Below, piece after piece: positions 24,001 through 34,100 of a stretch of 64,000 nt of DNA. Location of the stretch: the NCBI GenBank assembly GCA_916610825.1, contig OU744446.1:38011261-38075260 (forward strand), written 5' to 3'. The number at the start of each line of letters is the position of its first letter. Position 1 is the stretch's first letter. This DNA is from Haliclystus octoradiatus (taxonomy: Eukaryota > Cnidaria > Staurozoa > Stauromedusae > Haliclystidae). The notes beneath the pieces were generated by a model. The model made no database searches. It worked only from the letters and a program-made list of their open reading frames with translations, and was not told the DNA's origin. Made by a program: the position numbers and the translations under genes.

Positions 24001-27000
24001 TGAAATAATCGGGGGTTCACATGGCATCAAGTTATGGATAAAAACATCTAACTTTAAAGAGTTTATACAATTTATTTTCAATACTTGCTTGATTTTTGAT
24101 CAAACTTACTAATACACTGACTACAGGAATAAATCTATGGCTTTCCTCGCCACCATAACGATCATTCAAAACTGAGAAAGTTTGCAGCATTTTAAAGAGA
24201 AACAACTTGCTAGACTCAATTTGTTGAAGCATGAACAACAGCATATTTTCTAGTTATAATATTTTCGACAGCTCTAAAGACTTAACTGATGATCATGAAG
24301 CCAAATTTAGATCATTTAAATCATGTTTAAATTGCAAGCCATGTTTTATGTTATGGTTTAGTGCGTTTCCTTTGTCTTGGAAAACAATAATGTGCAAAGG
24401 ACACATTAGTCTCACTTACCAACATATCAAAATCATCATAAAAATAAGTGAGACTTGGAGCAAGTCAAGGGTTGGTGGTGACAGGCATGGTTTATACTGT
24501 ATTGGCGCTTATATAGTTGGGGTCATCTACTAAATATCCACCAACCAAGCACCAATGCCAAATATTCAATATAGTCAAGGAGTTTAATAATTCACGATTT
24601 CCAGGACAAAATATAGGCCAATAACTTGTCACGCACAAATATGGTGGGGCACGTACCTACCATATATTCTTCGGTTTGCTTTAGAAAATCTCCGTTTTGT
24701 TCAACAAGATCTACAGTATCAAATACTTTTAAAAGTGTTTCTTTTGTTACTCTACCAATTCCAGCTCCACAATCTAAAAAAAATACGGTATACGATAATA
24801 TATTTGTATAACAATAAAATTGCCATGTCAGGCAGATACAGGATAAAACATTAAATATTAACTCTACCGCTTATTTACAGCCTGTAATACATACATATGT
24901 ATATATAAATGCATAGCCTATGTTATGTAGAGACAGAGTTTTTAGAAATAAGCTAAATAATATACGAAGATGTATATCTACAAAATTTTGACAAATCTAT
25001 TTTTGATAATTTGCTCTTGAAAGTTGAAACGGATTTGGAAGAGACAACTTCAATTGGAAGATCATTCCACCACGGGACAACGCGATTACAGAAATAGTAG
25101 CCTATATATTTGCTGTGGCCAAGAGTTTGCAATTACAAGATTGTAACTGATTAAGCAAGAATATAAGTATTTTCTATCTCTACATTTAGTCATACAAGAT
25201 AACACCGATGACATAATAACGAAATTGATTAAATCAATCTGAGTTTAGAGTTATGGCACCAAATCACCATATTAACAAAAAACAAAACCAGGTTCAAAAC
25301 GCAACCAATCTTATTTTCGCCTTGAGTTTTTCCTTACTTTCCTCTTGTGCGCCAAATATCAATAGCTCAAAGGAAACTGTGCACCAATTGCTTAATAAAG
25401 CCCGATAGTGCTCATGCCAAGGATTGAACACATAGTGCTTCTACAAGGATGGAACCCAAGACCCTGCGTGCCGAACAGGTCAAGCATGGTGTGGTCAAAC
25501 ATCCTAACCATCAAACTAAGGCTGTTCTCTGCGGTGTTCAATTAGAATCTCAATCACTCACCTAATGCCCTTTGAAATGGAATCTTTATGATGTGACCAT
25601 CCTGATGAAATATGAAAGCATATGAACTAAACAGAAACTACATTAAGTTGATTGTGTTGTTATTTAATCCTGAACAATATCAAGAGTTTGAAATTTAATG
25701 TTATTGATTTATTTGAACACCCTAGGCCTACTTAGTATGGCCATATAGTGCAAATGACACTATCGCATAGCTGGCATTGCTATAACAACATCTATTGAGA
25801 CCCAGTTAACCCTACGAAAGCTAAACTGGATTTATTCATTATTCAAACTATACATAGAAAACATATATATAGAATTTATGAATAAATAGTTTCCATTTAG
25901 TTATTCTGATAGGTTTTGCATATAGGCCGTAACCACTAGTTGGTTTCTACTAAAACAATTAGACAACTTGGGATGAACAGTTAACAAATTCAAATAAAAT
26001 TCATGAACTGTTCATGAAAGCTAATTTCTCCAATTTTCATGAATAGTTTATGAATAGCTTATGAAGTTCACGGAAAATGTGTAGGCCTAGTGCCCCAGAC
26101 TGTAGGCTAGAGATGGGCATTCTTTTCTCAGATATCAGGGGTGAACTTATAATAGATAGATGTTTATTTAATCATGTAGAACACTTAATAATAATAATAT
26201 ACAAATCGACGTAGTTGAAAGTTAATTAGTGATACATAATAAGGTTAATCCCTGAAGCAGAGAATGCTTGTTTATTTGGGTTTCCTGTAAATTTATAAAT
26301 GGAATATCTTTGTTCAAAGAGATTGCAAAACTTATGTTTTTATATTGGCCTACTTTTGAAACTAATCAACATTCAATAATATTGCATAACGGCAAACAAT
26401 TAATAGTTAATACTGTACCTTGAGCTTTTTTAGAAATGTTAATGACCCTCTTGCATCTAGATTTGAAATTGATTGAAAGCCACCAAGCATACCATCGACA
26501 CTTGCTTCAACATCCTAACGTAATGTTTGGAAACAATTATTGACTAGGCCCTACATATATATTATAGGGGGATTGATTATCGCAGATAGGTAGATAACAC
26601 CATTCCTGGGTTTGAACAGTATAACCTAGCAGCACGTTTCCAGGAACGCCATAAGCAACTAGGAGCAGGGAGAAAATTAAACAATGAGAGTAATTCTTCC
26701 CAAAACATTTACTCTCTGCGCTCGGAAATATTCTACTTCAAAATGGTTTCATACAGGGTCAACAAAAGTGGGGATCCTGGGATCCTAGATCCCGGAAAGC
26801 TAGAGCAAATTCATACAAAAATTGGTAATTTTCTGATTTATAGGCCAAACATCAACAAAATAATCAGAAGAAAATGTACAATATTGTTTAAGATTCCGGA
26901 ACGCTAAACCTTTAGCCGGACGCGAGTTCCACACTCCACAGCTAATACTATATTGAGACACCGAGTGCCATATTTATTTGTTTAATTTATTTAATAAATC

Positions 27001-28036
27001 ACAATAACCGATAAACTTGATATACTAAGAGATTAGGAGTATGAGAAATAAGGACCCCCAGGGGAATAAGTTCTAGTTAATTATTAATGACATCCGTATC
27101 GTGACGCTGTTCAGTCTGGAGTATATATATATATATATATTGTATATAATAATAATAATGAGAAGGTCAAAAAAGACATGTATAATATTACTAACCTTGG
27201 GTTAGTATCAGTGATGTTTTCTGAAAAAAAATAGTGGGGGAACGGCTTGCAATTCCTATAGAGGCTGAAGGCCCCTCCTTGTAGGGGTCTGGGGCATGTG
27301 TAAAAATTTTCAAAAATTATAATCTTTCAAGAGCTCTGTAGCGCATTTCAAGAGACCAGTTCAGTGTAATCTATTGTGTCATTTAATTATATCTTTGTTA
27401 AAATATGAAGTAATTATCTTGAAAATGGGCCAAATCACTAGAGATATTTAAAACGCAGTTCAGATGAATAATAAAATCACGAAACTGTTGCCACTTACTT
27501 TTGCCTTAAAAATAATACTTCTATATTACTGAGAATATTGATGATAATATTATTCGGAACAAGAACATTATGCACAAGCACGTATAAAACTTCACTTCAA
27601 ATGAAAAAAGTGAGGGGACGTCGTTCCCCCGGAGGAAGTAATGGGGGACGACGTTCCCCTGCGGTCCCCCATCAAAACATCACTGGTTGGTATTTTTTGT
27701 TTGGTGATCGTTTAATAATGTGAAACTTGGAGTTACAACCAAAGAATGTGTCTTTCTTGACCTTCTTATTATTATTATTATTTACGATCTGGTATTCAAT
27801 AGCATTGAGCACTACAGTATATTCAATTGCCATTTGCCAATATTAAGTTTTGATATTTTTAATATTATTACTATATATATTTATATTTATAGTAGATCAA
27901 AGCTCACAAGTTTACTCCGTTACACTGAGTTTCGCATAAAGACGCTCTTCAGACGGTCTATTGAACGGATGATTTATATTGCTCTGCTTTAGCACTGAGC
28001 ACTCAAATTAATGTTTTGCCCATACAATTACTTTAC

Positions 28037-28131
<95 letters not shown>

Positions 28132-28970
28132 ATATAGCAGCAGACAAGTTCTTGCTTCTGGCCATTAGCTGTCGTCAGTACTGCTCAGTCAGTGTATTGT
28201 GTATATATGTCATTGTAATTTTATGGGACAGTCTCCCCTGTTGCCCCTCGTCATGGCGTATTTTTGTCGCAAACTTTAAAGTGTATGTATCGCTTTTGGG
28301 GACAGAGCAGATTTAAAGTGATTCAGAATTTCGTCTTTCGTGTAGCAATTAAAACGGAGGGTGTTGGCTGAAAATCACGGTCAAGCTCTCTTGTGGTAAA
28401 TAATATCGTTCCTTCTCTTAGGTTTCAAAAAGTGGGACACGACCGGTCTGCAAAGCATGGCAGCTGCGCCCCCGAGATGGAAATTTTTCTCGTTATTGCC
28501 GCCCCTGAAGCTGCAGTTTTCATTGAATATCGGCAGTTGAAAATTAGTTTTTTGTCATTTTCTTTGCAAGTTTTGCTGAAATGATGGATTTTGTCGCCCC
28601 TGAAGTCAAATTTGATCAGTTACCGCCCCCGCCCCTAACTTTTTTCAGAGCTGCCGCCCCCGAGATCTCGTCGAGATTGCCATTCTTTGCAGACTGGGGA
28701 CACGAGAATCTCCAGAAAACTATGTTCAAGATCAATTTATACCGGGGAAAGGGTCACGCTATGCAAAAACGTAACAGTGACATGTACGGATAGAAGAAAA
28801 AGCTCTATCCAAAAAAATCCGTTGTCTCAAAAAAGTTAAAGAAAGGTGATATTATATATAGATTATTTTGACTGACGACTTACTTGCCAGTATCTTGCTC
28901 CACCCTCATACCAACTTGATTTCTCCTTCTTTAAATCTTCAATTTTACTTTCTGTCGTATTATTAGCCAT
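16203..28970 (-). CDS. NTMT1: protein alpha-N-terminal methyltransferase 1 (METTL11A type)
   Basis: SAM-dependent enzyme that methylates the alpha-amino group of proteins starting Xaa-Pro-Lys after Met removal. Exons on the minus strand: 28970-28884, 26514-26419, 25601-25562, 24773-24661, 22216-22169, 20363-20294, 17840-17717, 17372-17271 and a small last exon 16224-16203, all with GT..AG borders and matching phases; 233 residues (human 223). Visible landmarks, offset 8 from human: W28 in ARYWQ, VDGMLGG, SAM loop [12 protein letters not shown] from about 74, GLQDFTP near 126, IKDN at 173-176, D185 and D188. The human H140 position is Tyr here ([12 protein letters not shown]148). The end is ambiguous: exon 8 reads ATG TAA at 17272-17267, overlapping a good GTAAGC donor, so the protein either stops there (227 residues) or splices to end MYAFSSS. 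The family usually ends in a short segment of this kind, which favours splicing. Confidence 0.92.
17053..17156. mobile_element. short TA-flanked MITE (CAGTSAAAC family)
   Basis: A 104-bp shortened copy of the family at 12997-13164 and 35899-36072, beginning CAGTGAAACCTGTG and ending GCTG, flanked by TA. It lies between the last two candidate exons of NTMT1. Confidence 0.6.
17432..17500. repeat. hammerhead unit fragment
   Basis: Contains the string CCGTTACTCGGAGTTTCACG, which is the stem I / stem III / GAAAC part of a hammerhead on the minus strand, followed by a plus-strand CCGTCTGATGAACGC. The two core halves are no longer arranged so that one complete fold forms. A similar leftover occurs near 2351 (CCGTTACTCGGAGTTTCAG). 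Confidence 0.5.
17921..18010. repeat. (AT)n microsatellite
   Basis: About 45 uninterrupted AT units. It directly precedes a hammerhead unit. Confidence 0.95.
18050..18246. repeat. palindromic hammerhead unit
   Basis: A near-perfect inverted repeat: left arm about 18084-18143, right arm about 18184-18244, with a short spacer. The left arm carries a complete minus-strand hammerhead at 18117-18156. The right arm lacks the CTGACGA segment. The outer flank (GTGCTCGATGCCATAAATG, AGAGCTGTTTAATAATTAAT) recurs at other units in this window. It lies in NTMT1 intron 6. Confidence 0.8.
18117..18156 (-). ncRNA. minimal type I hammerhead ribozyme motif
   Basis: On the minus strand: stem I TTGC/GCAA, core CTGACGA, stem II CGCC/GGCG closed by TT, core GAAAC, stem III ACT/AGT with an AAT loop, cleavage triplet GTA. 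Stem I differs from the TTGT/ACAA copies by a matched pair change (T-A to C-G), and stem II also differs with pairing kept. A T.T pair lies at the foot of stem II. Confidence 0.8.
18318..18365 (+). ncRNA. type I hammerhead ribozyme, Penelope-like element type
   Basis: Stem I pairs GCAGTA (18318-18323) with TGCTGC (18360-18365), six pairs including one G.T. The core CTGATGA is at 18324-18330 and GAA-A at 18344-18347. Stem II is GGCT/GGCC with an AAT loop. Stem III is ACA/TGT with a six-base loop, followed by C, giving a GTC cleavage triplet at 18357-18359. Hammerheads with an AAGGCTAATGGCC-like stem II are established in Penelope-like elements. A changed copy lies on the minus strand at 28137-28184. 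Confidence 0.82.
18366..18385. repeat. short (TA)n tract between two hammerheads
   Basis: About ten TA units separating the plus-strand hammerhead at 18318-18365 from the minus-strand one at 18415-18454. The same partners flank the (AT)n tract at 28041-28128. Confidence 0.8.
18415..18454 (-). ncRNA. minimal type I hammerhead ribozyme motif, best-paired copy
   Basis: On the minus strand: stem I CCGT/ACGG, core CTGAAGA, stem II GCGT/ACGC closed by CTTT, core GAAAC, stem III ACTC/GAGT closed by a single base (or ACT/AGT with a CAG loop), cleavage triplet GTA. Every pair is Watson-Crick, including G-C at the foot of stem II. This is the clearest short hammerhead in the window and a likely active form by sequence. 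Confidence 0.83.
18571..19083 (+). pseudogene. Penelope-like element reverse transcriptase fragment (fossil)
   Basis: About 170 residues of reverse transcriptase: motif [11 protein letters not shown], a conserved [14 protein letters not shown] stretch, motif C as YRDDG, then TSGPQAER and [10 protein letters not shown]. This subgroup is widespread in marine invertebrates and, from family knowledge, usually carries a C-terminal GIY-YIG endonuclease, which assigns it to Penelope-like elements. Only part of the polymerase domain is present here and no endonuclease follows, so it is a broken relic. Two hammerheads lie just upstream (18318-18454), as expected for the terminal repeats of such elements. 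It lies in NTMT1 intron 6. Confidence 0.8.
19084..19195 (+). repeat. tail of a hammerhead unit
   Basis: Reads TGTGTAGTCTTTGACTTC, then AGCTCTGTCAAATGATATCG and TTTTTTGCTATTAGGAAG, nearly identical to 13395-13470 downstream of the inverted hammerhead pair. It abuts the reverse transcriptase fragment, which supports a link between the short units and the retroelement. Confidence 0.6.
19197..19440. repeat. dispersed repeat, copy 1
   Basis: Matches 28315-28810 over most of its length (for example TCGTGTAGCAATTAAAACG, CTCTTGTGGTAAATAATAT, GTGGGACAC.. and a later GACATGTRCGGATAGAA), apart from a MITE inserted in the second copy. Both copies follow a hammerhead-bearing stretch on their left, so this may be part of the same retroelement's untranslated region. 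No open frame of note. Confidence 0.65.
20526..21428. mobile_element. GTTCATGAAC element split by a hAT MITE
   Basis: The outer element runs from CCCTGCGAAAAAAAGTTCAG to a TGTTTTTGCAGGGG end and is built of GTTCATGAAC words. It is interrupted by the MITE at 20576-21235, whose target duplication is itself part of this repeat. It lies in NTMT1 intron 5. Confidence 0.75.
20576..21235. mobile_element. hAT-type MITE nested in another element
   Basis: Ends TAGGGATGCGAATC and its approximate complement ATTCGCATCCCTA, flanked by an exact 8-bp repeat CAGTTCAT (20568-20575, 21236-21243). The core from about 20880 to 21080 matches the MITE at 8655-9592 (shared words GATCAATTAATTGTCAT, ATGGCGCGTAA, TTAGGGGGA). 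The subterminal repeats differ: ATTCGA-type words here, AAGTAAC-type words there. Confidence 0.87.
21960..22090. mobile_element. degraded GTTCATGAAC element
   Basis: Contains TTCATGAATTG and TTCATGACTTTCC words and ends near ACTCTTTACCGGAGGGG, a decayed version of the family's right end. It lies close to NTMT1 exon 5. Confidence 0.5.
25400..25545 (-). repeat. tRNA-derived SINE
   Basis: On the minus strand there is an A-box-like TGGTTAGGATGT and, about 45 bases on, a B-box-like GGGTTCCATCC, the internal promoter layout of a tRNA-derived SINE. It is not a tRNA gene: no acceptor stem closes around it. It lies just below NTMT1 exon 3. Confidence 0.6.
25990..26095. repeat. partial GTTCATGAAC element
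   Basis: A run of TTCATGAACTGTTCATGAA followed by weaker copies. Both family ends are missing or decayed. Confidence 0.5.
26755..26935. repeat. dispersed repeat related to 33011-33184
   Basis: Shares with the element at 33011-33184 the words GGGATCCTGG, ATCCTAGAT and GGAAAGCTAGA, a stretch around GGCCAAACATCAACAAAA, and a TTCCGGAACGCTAAACCTTT end. About 170 bp. The target duplication is unclear. Confidence 0.55.
27150..27770. repeat. hammerhead unit split by a hAT MITE
   Basis: The outer arms are inverted: AATAATAATGAGAAGGTC on the left (about 27148-27167), GACCTTCTTATTATTATT on the right (27758 onward). Inside the right part the plus strand at about 27700-27738 has a decayed hammerhead: GGTGATCG.. 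and ATGTGAAACTTGGAGT. The hAT MITE at 27209-27685 interrupts it. This is the same subfamily as the unit at 2690-2850. Confidence 0.6.
27209..27685. mobile_element. hAT-type MITE with 8-bp target duplication
   Basis: Ends CAGTGATGTTTT and AAAACATCACTG, flanked by GTTAGTAT (27201-27208) and GTTGGTAT (27686-27693), an 8-bp duplication with one later change. The interior holds GACGTCGTTCCCCC and GGGGGACGACGTTCCCC words. No transposase. Confidence 0.83.
27917..27956 (-). ncRNA. minimal type I hammerhead ribozyme motif
   Basis: On the minus strand: stem I CCGT/ACGG, core CTGAAGA, stem II GCGT/ATGC (one G.T), core GAAAC, then a stem III weaker than in the 18415 copy (only two pairs before a mismatch), and GTA. 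It is a close relative of 18415-18454 and, like it, pairs with a second hammerhead across an AT tract. Confidence 0.7.
28041..28128. repeat. (AT)n microsatellite
   Basis: About 44 uninterrupted AT units, flanked at a short distance by the hammerhead motifs 27917-27956 and 28137-28184. Confidence 0.95.
28137..28184 (-). ncRNA. Penelope-type hammerhead, degraded
   Basis: On the minus strand this is a copy of 18318-18365: stem I GCAGTA/TGCTGC, core CTGACGA, a weakened stem II, and a GTC cleavage triplet. The base after the second core segment is G instead of A, turning the conserved A-T pair next to the cleavage site into G.T, so activity is doubtful. Confidence 0.65.
28315..28810. repeat. dispersed repeat, copy 2
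   Basis: Second copy of the sequence at 19197-19440, interrupted by the MITE at 28443-28697. As in the first copy it follows a hammerhead-bearing region. It lies in NTMT1 intron 1. Confidence 0.65.
28443..28697. mobile_element. small hAT-type MITE
   Basis: Ends CCGGTCTGCAAAG and CTTTGCAGACTGG, flanked by an exact 8-bp repeat GGACACGA (28435-28442, 28698-28705). The uninterrupted other copy of the host repeat has GTGGGACACAAGAATC at this place, which shows the empty site. 255 bp, with C-rich GCCCCTGAAG words inside. Confidence 0.88.
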
Positions 28971-31164
28971 CTAGAGTGTTTTTTATGTCAATATTTTGTC
29001 AATACAGAACCATTTCAGTTGAAAATCAACAATAAAAACTTTCAAGAGTTTCATTTGAGTTATGAGGAATTAGTCCTTTTCCACTAGCCTCTTTTGCAAC
29101 ATCATGATGTTGTCCGGGAAACGATTCAAATTACAAATGCTTATTGCAGTTTTACAAATCATGGTACAAAGCACATTATTTTGGTAGAAAAATTGTACTA
29201 AATGTTCACATGTATAATTCTCAGAGATCTTCCATGTTCTAATTACTCTGATTAAAAATAATAACTGTCAAGAAAATTATTATGAACCATTCGATAATAG
29301 CCCCTCACTTGCCCCCAACATTCCCAGAGACTTTTCCCTTTGCCCCTTGTCTCATGCTAATCATTGCGCGTGCTTTTGTCACGCACGTGATATCACCGCT
29401 GTCAAATTTTTGCATCGTGGGCAACGTTTCACTTCCCAAAAGAAATTCAAGTCTGGACAGTGAAAGATCTTTTAAACAAATGGCATTTTATGGTTGTTCA
29501 TTAACTCTATAATATATAAAATATGGAAACAGTATCTAAGGAAACAACACTACCTAATAAAGCTATAAATGAGGTTTGAAAAAGTTGTTTTTGAAATATG
29601 AACTCAAACGATTTAGGGAACTATTTTGATTTTTCTTGGCATCGTCGTATTTGTACGTGATTTCAAAATGTCCCAGAATTTGATTGTAGTAATAGTAGTT
29701 TACCGATAAATAATTAGATATTCCTATTATTAGTTCACAACTTAATATAGATATGTTTGTTTTTACCAGGTAGATGTAGTTATTCGATTTTTTTATAGTA
29801 AAGAAACTGGTAAAGATTACAACATTTTGCCCTAGAATTTTAATTTATGTTCAGGTGATCCGAACATTTATCACTCTATTAAAACAATTTCTATTACCTC
29901 TGAAAGCAATTCTTTTAATAATATTTTTGAATTCATCCTAGTTAATAGAAAAACGTGGCTTCAAAAAATACGTTCAATTTTAACATCTTTAAACACGGAA
30001 CGAACCGTTTTAACTAGGGGCTAGACGCTTAATGGCTTACCTCCCTGTGTAGCTAGACTATTGATTAAATTCCCATGCAACAATGTAAGCTGTCTGGGCA
30101 ATCTACATAACTGACTTATACATGCTCTACTGCTTACGCATTTTTATTTCGAATGGATAAGGTGTAACCTTCAACGATATTAAAATCACCAGATATTTAC
30201 GTCAATTTCACGCCAAGTCAACAGTCAAAATACAAAACATTTAGTTGAAAACTATTTTAAAAATTCCCAGATTCGATCTACACATACTCCCAAGCTTATA
30301 AAAAATCGGCAACAATTATTAGCGGATATATCCAATGTCCAGTGTACGGTACATGTATGGATTCCACTATGACCGCAGACCGTTGTAAGCAGTTGAGAAA
30401 TAATTGCTCAGCAAAATCTGAGTTGTATAGTTTCTGATGGAAGCAAAAGCGAACACCATTTTCAAAGTAATAACCGGCCGGCACGGTCGTGGCTAGATCA
30501 GGGGTAACTCAACGACATTTTTATGACTTTTTGTTGCTTCTTTTATTTGTGTTAAACTCTGTTGTCAACCGATTTCAAAATTCCTTTTGCGTCTCGTACC
30601 TAAATATATTTACTACCAATCTGTCTTGTATAAAATAAAAAATAAAAAAATTATTGTAATAACTGTTAGTCAGCCAAAAAGTTTTATCACGAATTTTAGT
30701 TTAAAAGTTGAGTAACTTTTTTATTTTTTTTAATTATATATGGTAGATCTGTTGTAAATATACAAAGGTACCAAATGCAAAAAGAAGTTTGAAAATCGGT
30801 GGAAAACTGAATTTAATACAATTAAAAGAATCCATGAAAAAATCATAAAATGTCCTTGAGTTACCCCTGATCTAGCCACGACCGGCCGGCACTCAATTTG
30901 TGCATGCATGTGCGTTAGGCTACATAATGTCAATATTCATCATCACAATCAGCATCAACACGGAGGGTCACAGTTAATTGCTAAATTTGTTGGATTCGGT
31001 GATTTATATCCTGAAGACGTTAATCTAATCTAAAAACATGAAAAACAAACTGTTTTGGAGACTTGATAAGTTTATAGCGGCAAGGTAATGTTATCGGGTT
31101 TGAGTTGTACCTTGCAGCCTTGCACAATTTTGGGCATTTAGTTTCTTTTGCTGGGAAGGAAAAT
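28971..31164. other. gap between the divergent NTMT1 and eIF4E genes
   Basis: No exon is recognised. It would hold the promoters of both genes if the eIF4E start at 31165 is right. A CACGTG word occurs near 29385 but nothing else points to a promoter. The MITE at 30485-30882 is the only defined element. Confidence 0.5.
30485..30882. mobile_element. MITE with about 10-bp target duplication
   Basis: Inverted ends of about 28 bp (starting GGTCGTGGCTAGATCAGGGG) are flanked by CGGCCGGCAC at 30475-30484 and 30883-30892. The exact border is ambiguous by one or two bases because target and element share C and G. A 9-10 bp duplication suggests a Mutator-like origin. No coding capacity. Confidence 0.8.
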
Positions 31165-34100
31165 ATGAATCAATTAAATCTCACCGTAAAATGACTACAC
31201 TCTGCGTTAGATGTTGATAGTCCTTGAGGCTTACACGCCAATAAATTGATATTTCATAAGTATTTATGATTGCTCCGACGTATATGCTACACAGATTATC
31301 ATAATTATTTAGACAAATATTGGTCACTGATATATCATAATTTCTGGTTGTGCTGCATCTAATTAACTTTTTATATTTTCTTTTTCTTTTACAGAATGAA
31401 GAAATTGTTAAAAAAGATATTATTATAGGCAATGAAATTGATCCAAAACATCCTTTACAGAATCAATGGACATTGTGGTTTTATAAGAATGAGAAAAATA
31501 AATTATGGGCTGATTGTTTGAAACCTATTACAACTTTTGATACTGTATCCTTTCATATATTCAATATAAAATGAAATCTTTTTTCCTTTAAAAAATACAT
31601 TTGAAAATTAGAAGTTGAACTGAATTCTGATTTCCACTTGGTGGAATATTTGGCATGTGCTGTTTTAAGGCGGATGAACTGTAGCCATGTAATGTACCCT
31701 TTTTAATAAGACAAATGGAAATCAAAACAGTAATTAGTATATACTGTAGTAGCACTATTCATTTGGGTTTTGATCAATATTGAGCCAATCACGCAAAGCA
31801 AGATAAGTTTTGAAGTTTGCTTTTCTTATACAGCCTATATGCAAAATTAACGAACAGAAAACAGAAGAAGAGGAATGGTCGTTCTCTAAAACGTGCCTGC
31901 TTCCAAGAATATGTATAAATGGCCTTGTGGCTGCGTATAAGGTTTATTAAATGCAAAGCGTCTTGCCCAGTGCTCTATTTGATGATAGTTTATCTCAACA
32001 AACACGATTAGTAATGTTATGTAAAATGTAATAAAATTGGTAATCGATGGCATAATATCTTCCTAGTTCTAAAATCAGTGTTTTATCTATTTAGGCTACT
32101 GTGTAATTAACCAAACTATATCGTTTTGGTTGTGGATAGCAATGAATCAACATATATATATATAGGGTAACACTATAATGTTTCACATTCAAAAATAGTG
32201 TTGCGCTAGACTGCTAGCGGAATATTTCCTGCCAACTGGAAAAATCATTTTGAATGACTGTAAAATCTCTATTTGGCAAATAATTTAACAAATGTATTTC
32301 AGCTTTCTGAGTAAATGTGTATTTTAACATTTTTTAGTTTTTGCTTAACTTTGTGACTATTCGGAATGTAGGTTGAAGAATTTTGGGGGTATGTATTTAA
32401 TGTAGTAATTTTTGATTTCCATTGATATGGCTTAATTCTAGTTTAATCAGGGTCTGACAAAACCCTGCAACCTCCTGGCAGCTATGTTTCCAAGGCTGGC
32501 CAAAATTCAAAAGAAAATTCCTTTTATTTCGATTTTTCTGCTCGAGTTTATAGAACCAGCAATGTTATTGCTTAATTTTAACTTCAAATCATCAATTTAA
32601 TCTCAATGTTTTTACTTGAATACACTCGTAGCAAGTTCATGGGAAGCAAGCATTTGATGGGGTAGCATCTTTAAAAAGATTGATTTTTGGATCAGCTCTA
32701 ATTATACTTTGACATTCAAGATTATTCTTAGTGTGAAACACATTACAGTTATGCTGAACATTGTAAATAAGAAGTCCTTGTTTTGATTTTTGCAGAGTCT
32801 ACAATCATATTGAATTAGCTAGTAAATTACAATCTGGATGTGATTATTCTCTTTTCAAGGTAAAAATGTTTTCTTTACTTCATATATCATAATAACTGGC
32901 CCTTAATTGATTGATTGATTTCACGTCGGTACGGATGTTATTCACGAGTTATGAACTTGTGACCTATCAAAAGAACAAATGAACAAAATGTGTAGGCTAC
33001 GGACGTCGGACAGGATCCGACAAATGTAGGGATCCTGGAATCCTAGATTCCAGAAAGTTAGATTAAATTCAGAAAAAGTTGATATTTGTAATGATTTATT
33101 GGTCAAACATTAACAACAAAATTCAGAAAAAGATGTTAAAATGCCTCTTGGATTCCAGAAGGCTGAACCTTTTATCGGACCCTGGCTACGAATACAACAT
33201 CCATAAGTTTTCTTTTTATGTAATACCCAGTAAGATTTCAACATTTATAGAAATATAGGAAATAGAGTAAAATAGAAATGAGGATTAACTATCACACTTG
33301 AAAGAGAACGACTGTAAGTCAGCTTTAATTATTTTGAAAAACTTTACAACACACCTTAATCTGTAGGCCTACCCTCTAGACAATAGGGTCTCTGTGTAGG
33401 TCATCATCATCATCATCTGAGTGAGTTACAAATCCTTTTAAAATCAATTGAATTCCAACAATCCCCTTTTCATGACACATTTATTTTCTTGGGATTTTTA
33501 CCTTTTTGCCAGACAAGAGGTGAATTGTGATTGGACGCAAGATTAGACGTATCATTTTTCTCACTGCAAGTGAAAAACATTGTATGCTGCATTTGGTTAA
33601 TCGTAAAGCTTTCACATTTTGTTGACCTTTTAAACATGCTATGTTAACTTGTCTGCTGAATTTCTTGTGGCAAACATACAGAAAGGCTAGATCACTTGAG
33701 TGCAGATTCTGAAATGTCCCCCCCCCCGTCATTTCACTGAACTTGACTCCAATGTCTCTGTAACCTAGAGGCTAAATTATCCTATAAAAATTACCATTCA
33801 ATGGGCAACTTGGTTTTAATATTTTATTTACACTTTTTATGACAAACAGAAAGGTGTTCAACCAATGTGGGAAGATCCGCAGAATCGTAAAGGAGGGAGA
33901 TGGCTAATCCAATTACCTAAAGCAAAAAGGAACATAATTAATATGGACGGTTTATGGTTAGAAACGGTAAGTAGTCAAGACAATGTGCAAGCCAGTAAAA
34001 CTTGTTGACATGTTTCTGATTCCAGACGATGTTCCCTTTGTTGGACTCTCTCACAAGCAACACTCTCTGCTCTAAGCATGACTGACTGTTCTGATATTCT

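Noticed and set aside
29282-29512. 76-residue open frame in the NTMT1-eIF4E gap
   Set aside because: No family resemblance and no splice or start context; treated as chance.
31038-31082. Candidate first coding exon of eIF4E (ATG at 31038, donor GTAATG)
   Set aside because: It ends in the wrong phase for the exon at 31395. The seven-codon exon at 31165-31185 fits better, though it is also unproven.
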